From Citrus sinensis (Eukaryota > Streptophyta > Magnoliopsida > Sapindales > Rutaceae): DNA of 64,000 nt. A program made the translations under genes and the position numbers. Shown one piece after another: positions 48,469-61,534 of this stretch. The notes below the pieces were generated by a model that did no database searches, had not been told where the DNA came from, and was given only the letters and a program-made list of their open reading frames with translations. The number at the start of each line of letters is the position of its first letter. Positions within the stretch are counted from its first letter, which is position 1. Where the stretch lies: contig NC_068556.1 in the NCBI RefSeq assembly GCF_022201045.2, positions 23,975,501 through 24,039,500 of the forward strand. The letters run 5' to 3'.

Positions 48469-51400
48469 AATGATGATAACCGATTAGGTTAGCAAAGCAA
48501 ATGCTTATTGAGAAGTTTTATTTAGCAAATTGATGTGTGCAAAATTAAAAAAATTGAGCAATGGTCCAAAATTGATGTCAACGGAGTCAGTAATATTACA
48601 ATCGTTACATAATGACATTGTTGGAATAAATCACCTGTATGTATTTATTTATTTATTTTTAAAAAAGAAAAAGTAATATTAGTTACACAGACATGAAATA
48701 GTTAGATTGCAATAAAAAAAAATAAGTGATCTCATAGCAATTAATATCTTATTAATTTTGCCATTGACTTTTGCTGGTCCAATAATTAATCAGCAATAAT
48801 CTTACGTACTAATCAGTAGATTAAAAACCAAAGACAATTTGTTGGTTTAATTATTTTAAACAGGCTTTCAAAACAAATTTGCGCGCATGATTTAATCCTA
48901 CTCATTGAGCAAAAATATTTTAATCCAATATTATTAATGAAAGTAATAGCGCATTTGGTTTTCAAAATATATAGATAGATTGTAAAATTTCAAAAAAAAA
49001 AAAAAGGTGCCTAAATTAACGAGGACTGCGCTATAATCATTCTTCTTATTTAATTTAATTTGTTAACACCAATTCTTTACCACAGCATCCATCAATTTTT
49101 TAATCTTAAAGATAGACTCTCACCCCAGCTTCTAACTTTACGAACCCAACAGATGCTGCACAGGGTTAACTTTCGGTTCAGGACCCAAACATCGCCTCTG
49201 TATCGAGTCACATGCTCGTGCTGTCGGCTATTTGTGAACCCCAAGCGCATAAGCCACGCATCCTGACGCCGCCGGGAGCATTTATTTACTACTCGCCAAT
49301 TCTTCCTTCTTCTTCTGTTTCCAGTGATAAAGATGCTCCTTCCAGTTCTAACAATTTGGTAAACACTGTGGTTGACTGAAACAGAACCACCCATGCTTCC
49401 CTAAAAGGCCAATAAGTTTTGAAGATTTATGCATAATTTGACGGGGCATTTTGGTCTTTTTATTAGTAATAGACCATACTTTGTAGCTTGTGGGCATCGT
49501 ACGAGCAGCTGTCGGTATTTGCGACAGTTTAAAGTAGTTCCGGTCCTGTCCCTGGCTCGGGTACATGGTTGTGCATGCGTATCATCGGTATCTGAAAATC
49601 CATTTGTGTTGCTGCCGGTCCTGGCAAGCAGCACAAGTCATTTACATCTGCAGTGAACAAGTATACGATGTCTCGACTTGCACGTGACATGCCACGTGGG
49701 ATGCTGACATTCAAATCAAGATGAAGATATTTTGGGGAAAGAAATATTATAATCAAGATTTAAAGGAAGAAAATTGTACAGAGAGTAGTTTCCTCGTGAA
49801 AAAGAAAGTTTAGTTAATAACGTTAAAAAAAAAAAAATTCTAAGAAACCCAAATAAACATAGCGATAAAAACACTTGAATTTTGTCTGGAATAATTATCG
49901 AAACAATCAAACAAATATGGATTACGATCTTCTCTTTATTTTCTTTCTTTTCTTATTATTCATTTTCTTCATAATTTAGAGAAAAATTTTACTTAATTAT
50001 AAATAAAATGAAAAATAAATACGAAACTTAATATTATCCACAAATAAAAGTCTCCTTGAATTACATTAAACATAATTTACAACTAGGCGATCCACCGGAC
50101 CCATGGCTCTTTTACTCTTTTTTTTTTTTTTTACTTAGGCAGACACAACAAATAGATTAAAGACAATTTTTACCATATCTTCGTGGAGATACAATAGGAA
50201 TGTGAATATGGGGGACTCAACTTTTACAGTTGGATTTAGCGGAAGATAGTTTCGATCGTAGAGATTTATCTTTTTAATTATTTACATTATACTCATTGAT
50301 ATTTGTTGAAACTAAAAAAAAATTAAAATTTTTAACACATAATTTCAGTTTGTTTCAAATTTACATTGTTTAATTAGAAGTGAGACATAAAAAAAATTAA
50401 TATTATTTTTAATATTTTAATATAATATATTTATTTCAAAGAATAAATTTTTAATATTATTTATTTTAATAAAATAAATATTATTTAACGTTATCTATTT
50501 AATATTATTATTCATAGGCTTATTATTATATTTATTCTTTCAAAAAACTAAATAATATTAAATAAAATGAAATAATCAGTAGTAAGACTTAAAAAATAAA
50601 TATAATTTTTTAATTAATGTTATTGATTTTATTCAAAAGGATAAATTTTAATATTATTTATTTTTTATTAAAAATAAATATTATTTTTTTAATATTATCT
50701 AGTCATATTTTATTATTATATTTATTCTTTCAAAAACTAAAAATATTAAATACAAGGAAATAATTAGTAGTGAGTCCTAAAAAATAAATATTATTTTTAA
50801 TTAATATTATTTATTTTATTAAAAATAAATATTATTTAATATTATTGATTTAATTTATTTAACATTACATAGTCATAGCCCCATAGGCTTATTCTCTCAA
50901 AAAATTAAATAATGTTAATAAAATAAAATAATCAGTAGCGAGTCTTAAAAAACTAATATTATTTTTACTATTAAAAAAGAAATATTATTTAATATTATTT
51001 AGTCATAGGCTTGTTATTATATCTATTCTTTTAAAAAAACTAAATAATGTTAAATAAAATAAAATTATATTTTAGAAAATCATCAGCCAAAGCACATAAA
51101 TTAAGAAATAAACTGTGGATAAAAAAGTAAAAAAAATATTAAACAAAATTATATTATATTTTAAAAAATCACCATATAAAAAAATATAAATAAAAAATAG
51201 TAAAGATTTAAATAAAATTAACGTCACAAAGGACAAAATTGATGGTACCTTGTTGCGAGGTAGCTGGATCCGAATACGGGAATGTCACGGGGTATAGGGG
51301 GCATTGGGAATAATAACTTATAGGTGGTTTAGGTTCAACGAAGACAGATTGCATATTTAAGTTTAAGATAGTCAACTCTGATGATAGGACTCGAGCTTTC

Positions 51401-54052
51401 ACTTTCAAGCGAGCCCAGACATCTATCCACGTGACTTTGATCATAATTCATGCATCATGTGATTGGTACAGCAGCCCAGTCCCAGTTCCCTGGTCTCAAA
51501 TGCGTACGTGAGTTTTTATTTATCACCCATTCTGCAGAATCAAATAAAGAGAAGCGCCGTCGAGCTTATGGCCATCAGTGGACGAGTGACTCACTGTTTT
51601 CAACCATATGGGGGAGGAGCACGAGTTGAAGCTTCTCCAACAAGCAATTGATCAAACTTTTTTTTTTTTTAATGCACAGCAATTGATATTTGACTTCAAT
51701 TTTGATTACCTTTCCTTTTTTTTTTCTTAAATATAATGTGAGGTTTTTTTAGTATACTTCGAAAATTTAATTATATTGAACATATATGAGATTTGCTTCG
51801 AACTTAAAAATTATATGAAGATGAGTCTCGTTTATTCTTTCCCTAATAAGATAACAGTCTTAATTAATTTATCATGTGTTAATGGCCTACGCGACACCAT
51901 AATTTAGCTGAAGATTTAACTCTGATGAAATTAATGAAACAATATACACGATGGAGATTAATTTGATTTTCATTTTCTTTCTTGTTCCGTGACGAACTCT
52001 TCAATCTTCTCCAATGGAGAAAAGTTAGAAACCCTGGTTAGGTTGCCATGTATTCAAAACAATAAAGGATTTAATAGTTGTTCATTTGAACCCAAATGGA
52101 TCGCCTGTGCCTTCTTGATGACAACATGTGGTGAGTCCTATACACAGAAAGCAAACAGTGAAGAAATTAAATTAACCGTACACATGTTGAAGACAGGTTT
52201 AACTTTTAGCATCAGAGAGAAAGTCGTCAGTCATTTAACAACGTGCTATGTTTTTCTAATTGAAGCAAAAAAAGCGCATTTCTCCGTCCTTCAGCACTTT
52301 ATTTTCATAATCAGGTCTTTTTGGTGAGTTTCTTAAAGAAGGAGATTAGGACAAGTAGCTTTCACATATTTACTTCAGCTGCACTCACAAGCGACAAGTG
52401 CTAATGTGGACAACTTTAAACATTTTCATTACCATGTGTCTTTGAGGAGCCAAGAGCCTTTACTAATTACTCTCGCACGTGCACAACTTTAGTATATTTT
52501 TTATACGATCAGAGTTAGTAGACCAAATTTTGGCTCGTCAATTAATAGGTGATGCTAGTTTTCTCAAGACCTGAGAAAAATTTTTATCAAGATGAGAGGA
52601 TCTTATATAGCTTGAGAAAAATTAGGTACCTTGCATATAGGTTTTTCCATATGATTTAGCTTTGTTAATTTTTCTAAATGATAAACCTAAGTTAATAAAT
52701 CCACCACAGCTTTATGAGGACAGATTTCTTCTTTATCATCAAGCTTGAAACTCAAGTTTGAAAGACTTGTGTCTATTTATTCTTCTCTTATGATCTTGGG
52801 TGGCTAGGTTCAATCTCCGATATTGGCAAACTGTGAGTAGATTTCTCTAACATATAAGATATAATTTTTGGGTTGCAATAATTTTATCTGAGTTGATCAA
52901 AACTAGTCCTAACAAATTTCTTACTATAATATCAGTAAATAATATAATCCTCATGAACCAATTAAAACAAATGCATGCACGCACCTACAAGAGTGGGAGG
53001 CTATTGCCTAGCTTTTCCTACGAGTTTCTGCTTTAGTTTAGGCTGGGTGCTTGAGGCCATTAATGCTTCCCTTCTTAAAAGCTCAGGAGAATCGTAGACT
53101 TTTTCTCTTTTCTCAAGATGCCGCTGCTTGGATCAGTAGTTGTGGGGTCTTGAGAAGACACATGCAGATTGCTTAGAGAAAAAAGAGAGAAATTGGAATT
53201 TTCTACTAATAAAAAAAGAATGAAGCTAATGGGGGTAGATTTTGTTTCCGTCCAAATTATTATTGTTAAAACGCATGGTGGCTTCTTTCACTTCTCTCTC
53301 CCTTTGGGCTTGGAGCTGTGGGATGTCAACTACAGTCTACATATGATATGAACTGCAACAGCAAGCATGCATTATGTAAAGTGATGAGTTACAAGATACT
53401 CACCTTCTTGGCTACGCTGTCAATTAAATTATTAAAATCCTGATATAAAAAAACTTATAATTCCATTGATATTAACTGTAATCGAAGTAAAAGGATCAGT
53501 AGAAGCCACAAATGCACAGGAAAATAATAATATTGTTCGGGATCAACTACTCAAATATATCTTGGTCATTCTCGTGCACAACTATTCATCTGATCTTGAT
53601 CATTCTTGACCATAGTGGAAAATGAATTATTTGGGTACCAAAGTTCAGCGGAAGAAGTCAAAAGAAAAAGAAAAGTAATTGAAATGGGCCTGAACACTAC
53701 AGTGTTTGGAAACGACCCCTTGCCATTAAGCATTAAATGGCTGCTGCTGCTGTCTTTCAATTGTCGTGGTGCAGGCCAAAAAGTAATGAAATGGGATTAG
53801 AGTTGGACTGCAGACGGTTGGAATGAAATTGGTGCTGCTGTAGTGCTGTTGGTTCAACTACAAACTCTTCCAAGTTCCAAGTCGCTCTTGCTGTCTTGCA
53901 TTATATAAGCCGACAAAAATCTCTACTCTACCCACGGCTCGCTTCATTTGAATCACTTCACCCCAAATTTTCTACAGGTTTTCATGAAGGGGCCAAACTG
54001 CCAAAGTCAAAACAATATTCATCTTCTTCTGAAACTTAACCCAAAAGCCATC
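48469..54052. other. Long AT-rich spacer
   Basis: No gene is supported. Short frames near 49060-49660 and 51208-51444 and a minus/plus overlapping pair near 49530 show no family resemblance. 50340-51080 is a degenerate tandem array. The promoter of the TPD1-like gene occupies the last few hundred bases. Confidence 0.5.
50340..51080. repeat. Degenerate AT-rich tandem repeat array
   Basis: At least four decayed copies of a unit containing TTATTCTTTCAAAAAACTAA, then AATAATCAGTAGTRAG, begin near 50520, 50709, 50885 and 51009. Spacing ranges from about 125 to 190 bp. The array is extremely AT-rich with no coding potential. Confidence 0.65.
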
Positions 54053-54736
54053 ATGAAATCTTGTCATATGTGCTGCTTCTTCAGCTGCTTGATGTTGATG
54101 ATGCTTACAATCATTATATTTTGCAATCTTGGCGAACTTTCAGGTTCAGATACTGCTAAGAAGCTCTGGTTTTTCAATTTATTTATCTCTCTTTGCTTTT
54201 ATCTTATTTGTTTGCGTTGGCATGCAGGAATTTCAAACAAGATTTCGCATTCATTCCATGAAGACAAAAGTCACTGGACTACGAAAAAAGTATACACACA
54301 CAACAGAAAGCTTTTGGTGCATGGTAAAGATTCCATTGTAGAGTCATCCTAATTCGCACTTCATACCCTTTTTTGCAAGTCATTGGATTTCTTTATGAAT
54401 ATCTTAATTACTTATATTTTATCTTCAGGTTCTTGCACAAACAGGGACATAAGCATCTCGCAAAGCAAAGATTCAACATCTGGGATCCCACAATACATAG
54501 TTCAAATTGTGAACACTTGTGTTTCTGGGTGTGCTCCTTCAGACATTCATCTTCACTGTGGTTGGTTTGCTTCTGCAAGAGTAGTGAACCCAAGAACTTT
54601 CAAAAGGGTGTCTTATGATGATTGCTTGGTGAATGGAGGAATGCCATTAAGACCAAGTCAAGTGATCAGGTTCACTTATTCCAACTCGTTCATGTACCCC
54701 ATTGCTTTCAAGTCAGCCAAATTTTGCTGTGCTTAA
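54053..54736 (+). CDS. TPD1-like secreted cysteine-rich protein
   Basis: Related to TAPETUM DETERMINANT 1, a secreted ligand of the EMS1 receptor kinase in anther development; other TPD1-like members act elsewhere. Three exons: 54053-54143, 54228-54323 and 54429-54736, both introns phase 1, joining to 495 nt and 164 residues. An N-terminal signal peptide (CLMLMMLTIIIFCNLGELS) is followed by a variable basic stretch and then the conserved C-terminal domain: CTNRDISISQ, VNTCVSGCAPSDIHLHCGWFASARVVNP, FKRVSYDDCLVNGG and SFMYPIAF. The six-plus cysteines match the family pattern. An upstream in-frame ATG at 53984 would add 23 residues; I prefer 54053 because it places the hydrophobic signal near the start. 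Confidence 0.9.
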
Positions 54737-56391
54737 TTTCAGATAAGAATAGTTACACTGTGACTGATGGGTGACAAAGTTCTAACCCAAACCCAAATTT
54801 CAAATACCAATGAAGAAGAACCAGCAGTGATTCAGCAACAGCTTTTTGATGGCTTAGCTAGTACATAGCCTACTGAACCTATAATAATAGAGTTTTGTAA
54901 AGATACTAATTAGTTTATGTCAATAGAGTTTTATCATTATTATTAATATTTTGACATCCTATAAAAAGTCCTGAGTTTTCAATACTCTGAAGCCAAAGTA
55001 CACTAATGGCCCAACATTTTGGTTTGCCATTTTCTTACTTTAGTAGTAAAAATTGTGAATTTTAGACTGTAATGCTGCTAGATAACATGGCAGCTAACTG
55101 CACCTATAAGTTCTGTTGACAAGGTGGATAATATCTTACTTAAAGCCATTATTATTTAAAATAATTTTTTTATGTGCATTATTCTAATTTTTGATCATTT
55201 AGTAAATTTCTCAAAATTTGTCAAGTCAAAAGCTAAATCCCGTATGCATGGATTGGCGTATGGAAGGTCTGAAACTCAGTGTTTCTTTAGCATCTCGTGT
55301 GCCCTCTCATTGCAGTGTCTTTTTTTCCTTTTTCTTTTAAAACCAAAAGAGAACGATTGAGTGACTCGGAAGCTTTGAGTTGTTTTCTATTTGGGTTTGT
55401 AGATGTTGGGTCATTTTTCTTTTGCTAAGGATGCTTGGACAAGTTTAGAGATTTGTCAAGTAAGGCAAATGTGATGGGAAATAATGTAACATAAAATGAC
55501 AAAAATTTCCCATAGAAAAAATAAGCAAAAGCAGTGAAAGTATGAAATGGGTTTTCAATCTCTTTATTCATGAGTTGAATGTGAGCATCGAGGCTCACTG
55601 CTCGAGAACAGAAATTGCCTAGTGAGGTAAAAAAGCCAAAATCTATTTATGAATATTTGTTGGATCTCTTCGAGAAATTTGGTGACTCTTTGCTTTTAGA
55701 CACCGCCGCGACAGAGGCCGAAAAACAAACAAATTCCGGCCGGAGATGGACCATTTTTATTTTGGTTTGTGTTAATTTTTCTGTAATTTTTTTTTAGTAC
55801 CAATAATATTGTAGTACTTAAGTTAGATATGGCCTTGTAATTACGTAAGTATGATAGATACATTGTTTTTTGTTTTTTAGACATTTCTAATACGTGTTAT
55901 TACTAAAAAGAAAAAAAAAAGAGGTTTCAATATTGGCCAAATTTGGAATGTTTCAAAGTGAATTGCAAATATACTTTTGATTCTCCATCTTGCAGTAGTA
56001 ATTCTGGAGCATCCACTTCGTGCAATTGATGCAGGGGTCAGCTTCATTCATCTACTGCTAAAGCCTTCGGGTAGTAGCATTTAAGCTTCTCAAAAAAAAA
56101 GTAGTAGCATTTAAGATCGAGCAAGTGAAATTTTAGGAATATTTTATGAGAAAGCCATAAGCAGAATAAAAAAAAAAAAGCCAAAGTCGCACATGCAATA
56201 AGCAATCCTGTAAAAGCCGTATTTGCAGGAACCTAAGCAAATGTTTTCGGTTTTCCAATTTGTAATTCTGTAAAGTGTACAATGTGAACCCAAGCAATAA
56301 GCACACTAGTATTTAAAAATCCAAACTAAAAAAAATCTAACTAAACATCCTATGTCTAATTGGCATAATGGGCAAAATGCCTCATTTGTAC
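54737..56391. other. Convergent spacer
   Basis: Lies between the 3' ends of the TPD1-like and ANXUR-like genes. Only short frames occur (for example 55615-55797), with no recognisable family. Confidence 0.5.
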
Positions 56392-58980
56392 TCATCTTCC
56401 CTTTGGATTCACTATCTGTGAGAATATATCGGTAGTATTTGAGGTATCAATCTCGTCACTCAAAACACTCTCTTCATCAATGTTTAACATGGCTTTATGC
56501 ATGGCATAAGTGTCATTGGCCTTATCGGTCTGAATTGAAATCAATTTATCACCATCAGGATTATCTTGCAATTGAAGTGCAAACTCAAGATTCCACAACA
56601 CATCGCCCATGGAAGGTCGATCGATCCCCTGATCGGATAAACACTTCTCAGCGGTCTCTGTGAACTTTCTTAAGCACTGATCAGTGATGTTTCCCTTAAG
56701 ATTTGGATCAATAATGTCCTCAATAGTTCCCATCCTTTGGCAATGTAATGCCCAATCTGCTAAACTAACTTGTTCTTTAGGCAAATTTACGTTAAGTGCA
56801 GGCCTTGCACATAACACTTCAAAAAGAACTACTCCAAAGGAGTAAACATCAGATTTTTCTGTCAATTGCTGCCTCCGAAAGTATTCAGGATCCAAGTAAC
56901 CAAAGCTGCCCTTCACCATGGTACTAACATGGGTTTGATTGAGATTAGGACCAGTTTTTGACAGTCCAAAATCAGAAACTTTTGCTTCCCATTTCTCATC
57001 TAACAGAATGTTTGTAGTTTTCACATCTCTGTGAATGATTGTGTACCTAGCGCCAGTATGAAGATAGTGAAGTCCTCTGGCAGCTCCAATGCATATTTCT
57101 AACCTTTGCTTCCAAGGCAAGCCAGGTTTATCACCCTTGTAGAGGTGCTCCCTTAATGTCCCATTGGCCATGTAATCATAAACCAGAATCATCTCGCCAT
57201 CTTCTTCACAAAACCCAATTAAAGACACCAAATGCTTGTGTCTCAGCTTCGAAAGCATCTCAATTTCCGTCTGGAATTCATGTACCCCTTGTTCTGAAGA
57301 CGGGTTGGATCTTTTAATGGCGACCTTTGTCTTTCCATCAATATAGCCCTCATATACTTTACCAAATCCTCCAACCCCTATAACATGTGACTCGCTGAAG
57401 TTCCTGGTACCATGCTTAATTTCAGCTAATGAAAAATGGCGACAAAGTCCTGCTGCAAGATTGGTAAGATGGCTACTCGTACTTTTACCAGTTCCTGTTG
57501 ATTTGCCGGTTGTGTGGGAAGTTCCATAGAGTGGCAGCCAAGAACTCGTAGAGCACCGACTTCCATCATTATTCTTCTTCTTGTTGGAGACATAAAATAT
57601 AATAGCAGTTGCTACAGCAATACCAAAAACACCTCCAGCAACGCCACCAATCACATGGACCACAGTTTTGGATCTTGAGCTTGAGGGAGCAAATTTCTTC
57701 TTTGTGGCTTCAGCATGAAGCAGCATAGCTGATGGCACAGGATTTGGACCAGCCAAGTTGCCCATTGTATCATTCTGCTTAAAAATCTCCAATCCATTGA
57801 GGATTGCATCATAATATTCGGGGTGCATCGACACACTAGGATGCAATGCCACCCATAATTCATCATCACCGGGCAAATCTTCAGCATAAATAGCATAATC
57901 TTTATACACAGGCACTCCTTGCTCTCCGGCCCAGCCAATCACATCAGCACCTTCTTGTGCTGTTTGGTTGTTAATAAAAATATCAAACACTCTTTGATTA
58001 ATCTTGGTCAGCAAAATCTCACAGAAATGGAATCTGACAATATAAGTAAAATTTGCATCAATCTGAAAAATCCAGGTCAGATTATAATTCCGATTAACGT
58101 TTGGATCTGGACCCATTGACCTTGCTGTCTCGTATACACTCAAGGGTGCAATTTCTTGTGATAAATTGCTAGGATATTCAATCTTGGTCTTGTTATCGGC
58201 TTGAGATGTGACACCAAATGCAGCACCAAACAAGTAAGGCGAATCATCGTACCATGTTCTGGTAAGGCCTGAATCATTTGTTGATGGAATGAATTTACCG
58301 CCAACATTTAATCGATACATTGTCTGTAAAGTAGAGCTGTTAACTTCAACAGATTGATCACTAAATCCAACCAAAGGTGCAGACCCAAAAATGTCAGGCA
58401 TCGGAATCACTTCAATCCCATTAACAAAAGCATATGAATCTTTATGATCCGAAGAAGGTGTAAAGGTTATGATGAGGTCACCAGATTGTGCAGGAACAAG
58501 AGAGAATTCTCTTACAATATATGCTTGCGTTAATGCTTTTGCTGTTATTGAGGCACTGAAATTGTTAAGGAGAGTGAAGCCATTTGCGTTGACAGAAAAA
58601 TAAGCATTCGATGGATCAAGATTGCCATAAGAAGCCGGATAAAAATGAAGCCTGAGCCAGAAACGATCCTTGGATGAAACAGTGAATTTGTAGCTTGACG
58701 TGGATTTGAAAATTCTTGCGGTCATATAAGGAATCGTTGATGGCAACGAAGAGTCCTGAGATTGCGCTGTTGCCGTTATTGAGTTGCCTGAATTTGTAAG
58801 AAACTTGGAATCTGATGTCCATTTACGGTCATTCGAATCGGTGCCATCACTTGAAGCTCCACATGCAAGCACATAAGAATTAGAATCTGATTGAGTGCCT
58901 TGGCTGAGAACACAAGCAATGTTGCTTAACGTAAGAGAAAAGAAAAATATAGAAAATAAAATCTGGGTATCGGAGTTCAT
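56392..58980 (-). CDS. ANXUR/FERONIA-type malectin-like receptor kinase
   Basis: Plasma-membrane receptor kinase of the CrRLK1L family, which senses RALF peptides and cell-wall state; ANXUR members keep pollen tubes intact. Intronless, 862 residues, as usual for the family. Order: signal peptide (about 1-26), two malectin-like domains (about 30-410, ending LNGLEIFKQND), a membrane helix near 440-465 (GGVAGGVFGIAVATAIIFYV), a Ser/Thr-rich juxtamembrane part and a kinase from about 525. The kinase has every main motif: GVGGFGKV, VAIKR, HRDVKTTNILL, DFGLS, GSFGYLDPEYF and SDVYSFGVVLFE, so it is an active RD-type kinase by sequence. PNPVPSAMLLHAEA and LCARPALN are wording shared with ANXUR and FERONIA; I favour ANXUR1/2 over FERONIA, without a tree. 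The first ATG is used. The gene looks intact. Confidence 0.93.
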   Translation of the reverse strand: MNSDTQILFSIFFFSLTLSNIACVLSQGTQSDSNSYVLACGASSDGTDSNDRKWTSDSKFLTNSGNSITATAQSQDSSLPSTIPYMTARIFKSTSSYKFTVSSKDRFWLRLHFYPASYGNLDPSNAYFSVNANGFTLLNNFSASITAKALTQAYIVREFSLVPAQSGDLIITFTPSSDHKDSYAFVNGIEVIPMPDIFGSAPLVGFSDQSVEVNSSTLQTMYRLNVGGKFIPSTNDSGLTRTWYDDSPYLFGAAFGVTSQADNKTKIEYPSNLSQEIAPLSVYETARSMGPDPNVNRNYNLTWIFQIDANFTYIVRFHFCEILLTKINQRVFDIFINNQTAQEGADVIGWAGEQGVPVYKDYAIYAEDLPGDDELWVALHPSVSMHPEYYDAILNGLEIFKQNDTMGNLAGPNPVPSAMLLHAEATKKKFAPSSSRSKTVVHVIGGVAGGVFGIAVATAIIFYVSNKKKNNDGSRCSTSSWLPLYGTSHTTGKSTGTGKSTSSHLTNLAAGLCRHFSLAEIKHGTRNFSESHVIGVGGFGKVYEGYIDGKTKVAIKRSNPSSEQGVHEFQTEIEMLSKLRHKHLVSLIGFCEEDGEMILVYDYMANGTLREHLYKGDKPGLPWKQRLEICIGAARGLHYLHTGARYTIIHRDVKTTNILLDEKWEAKVSDFGLSKTGPNLNQTHVSTMVKGSFGYLDPEYFRRQQLTEKSDVYSFGVVLFEVLCARPALNVNLPKEQVSLADWALHCQRMGTIEDIIDPNLKGNITDQCLRKFTETAEKCLSDQGIDRPSMGDVLWNLEFALQLQDNPDGDKLISIQTDKANDTYAMHKAMLNIDEESVLSDEIDTSNTTDIFSQIVNPKGR

Positions 58981-61534
58981 ATCTGAACAGGGAAACCCTT
59001 TTGAGGAGATTGAGAGAAAGTGTGAGAATTGAGAGAGAAAGATAAGGGAAATGTCAAGAATAAAAACCAGAGCACAGGAAAACAGGGGAGCAAGAAAATG
59101 AGGAAATGAGGGGGAAAAAAATTACTGTATTATCAAATAAAATTAATATAATCTAGGAATACAAAGATTTGGATTGAAATTGCGGCATGTTAAAAAAAAA
59201 ATTGTTGAATATTAGTGAAAATGGAAAAAAAAAATTGATAATGGTTTCTAGTGTTGTTGTTTTCGTGTATTGTTTCTTGGGAGTTTAAGATGACGTTAGA
59301 ACAAAGAGTGGCGGTTAGGGAGTAACGGAAAGAGAGAAACGCCAAAAATGGTTCTGTTGCATTCATTGCTTAATTAAGAGTTCATTAACCGTTTCTTCAG
59401 GTTTTAAGTTTATCTTCGATTCAAGTTCAACCATATCACAGTATGCAAGATTGTGTAATATACATTAATACATGGATACTTATTTTTATATATTTAATTA
59501 AAAGTTACATGTGACAATAATCCAATAATAGAGGAGAACTATATATATAATGTACACTATCCAAAGCTTTCTTATTTGCATGAGCAACAAACTAAGAGCA
59601 TAGGATGTGACACTTGTTAGTATGTGCAACATTATATTAATAATGTAAAACTAATGTAACAAGTACTTATTAGGCTCTACCTCTCTATGAGTGTGTTTGG
59701 GGTATGGTATTGCGTAGCATTAGTGTGTGGGTCCAGTATTACTTGAACAAATCACATGTTTAGCGATTGATTGGAAAGCAGTGGGCACCATTAATCTTTG
59801 CTCTTGGCAAGTGTGCTAATGTGGCAGTTGCCGCATTAGTTTTTTTCAATATAATAATAATAAGTATAACTTTTTAATATAATATAATATTAATTTTTAT
59901 TTTCTTTTATTTTTATACTATAATTATAATATAAATTAATAAATTGATAATTTATTATTAAATAATAATTTATTTTATTTTATTTTTTATTATATTAAAA
60001 ATATAACTAAATAATGTATTATTTAATTATATTATAATAATTAATATATAAAATTGATTAATATTTAATAAGTTAATAGAACTAATAATAAATACTTAAT
60101 TACATAAAAAATAAAAATATAGCTTAATTTTACATTATTTAATTATATTATTGTAATCAGTATATAAAAACTTATTATTATTCAACAATTTAATATAACG
60201 AATAATAAATGTTTAAATAATAATAGATTTGAATAATATTTATTTGAAATTAATAATATAAAATATTATTACATATACTATATAATTCTTACTTGGATTA
60301 TTTTCTAAATATATAATTTAAATTTATCACAAAAAATTAATACAATACAGTGCGATATTAAATATAATATAATTAAAAATTAATACAGTACAATATAACA
60401 TCAAATATTATATAATTTTATTATAATACAGTACTAATGTAATAAAATATAATATAATATATTTGTATTAAAATAATATAATACAATGTAATGTACCAAA
60501 CACATCTTTTGATTATAAACCTACAGGCCTTTGGACCCTCTTTTTTTTTTTTTTTTTAAACAGTGGTGATGTTTCCCCCCACCTTATAAAATACAATCGG
60601 CCCAAACATCCCTTCCAAGCACCCCCGAACCCCCCAAAAAAGAGTAATTTATATAAAGGTCCGTATTATTTGCCAATATTTTAAATAAATTAATTGTTTA
60701 TACAATTAATTAAATAAATCCTTCATAATTTTCTTTTCACATTTAAATATCTTTTTTTTTTCTTTAATTCATATCTTGAGCAATAAGGTTGGCTTCCTAG
60801 AAGATTAATTTAATTATTTAGTGATTTTAATATTACAAGACGAAATTGCCCACAATACATTTTAATTAATGTAACTTTTTATGATTCTAATATATTATGG
60901 CATAATTGCACATAGCTTTTTGGGCTTTTGATTAATTTATGTTATAAAATTAAACTAATTAAATTAATATTATGTTAAGGCAATCTTAATGCTCATAAAC
61001 AATGAAAGAATCTAAGGGACTAAAGAAAAGTAAAGTTTTATAGAGATGAAACTGATTGATTATGTAAATAAATGATATCTTTCAAATTTTAGAAAATACA
61101 AAGGACTTTGATGTTATTATTTGATTAGTGAGTTGGGTAAATGATGAATGGATAAAGCCATGATAAAATTGTAACGGAAATTCTGTCTTTTAATGAATTT
61201 TAAGAGTTTTATTTTTTTTATTTTTAAAGAAAAATGTGAAAACATTAAAACGAAATGTGGGGAACCACCCTCTTAATAAATAATAAGAGCAATGATATTC
61301 TCAAACTAAAATAAAATAAGAGCAATGATAAAATAATGTTTATAAAACCAATGACTAAGACATCAAACATTAGGGAAAGCTACTAGAAAGAACCTGGACT
61401 TTCACAACCCCACTTTGTCTTTTTCTTTCATCAAGAATTCCAATTCCTCAACCAAGCATCTTCAACTCATCTATCTACACATCTCAAACTTCAAAAGCAC
61501 CAGATTCTCATCTCCAAATTGACCCTAAAAAGCC
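58981..61534. other. Intergenic region with AT-rich TIR-like element
   Basis: Contains the promoter of the ANXUR-like gene at its left and the promoter of the dirigent gene at its right. The middle is the very AT-rich block described separately (59692-60504). No gene is supported. Confidence 0.5.
59692..60504. repeat. AT-rich element with imperfect terminal inverted repeats
   Basis: The left end TGTGTTTGGGGTATGGTATT and the complement of the right end (TGTGTTTGGTACATTACATT) are imperfect inverted copies. About 800 bp of nearly pure A/T sequence with many ATAAT words lies between. It resembles large AT-rich MITE-type elements; no target duplication could be fixed. Confidence 0.45.

Noticed and set aside
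53606-53800. 64-residue frame with LSFNCRGAG, like the start of a LINE endonuclease
   Set aside because: Only a few residues match, no further LINE sequence follows, and no tail or target duplication was found.
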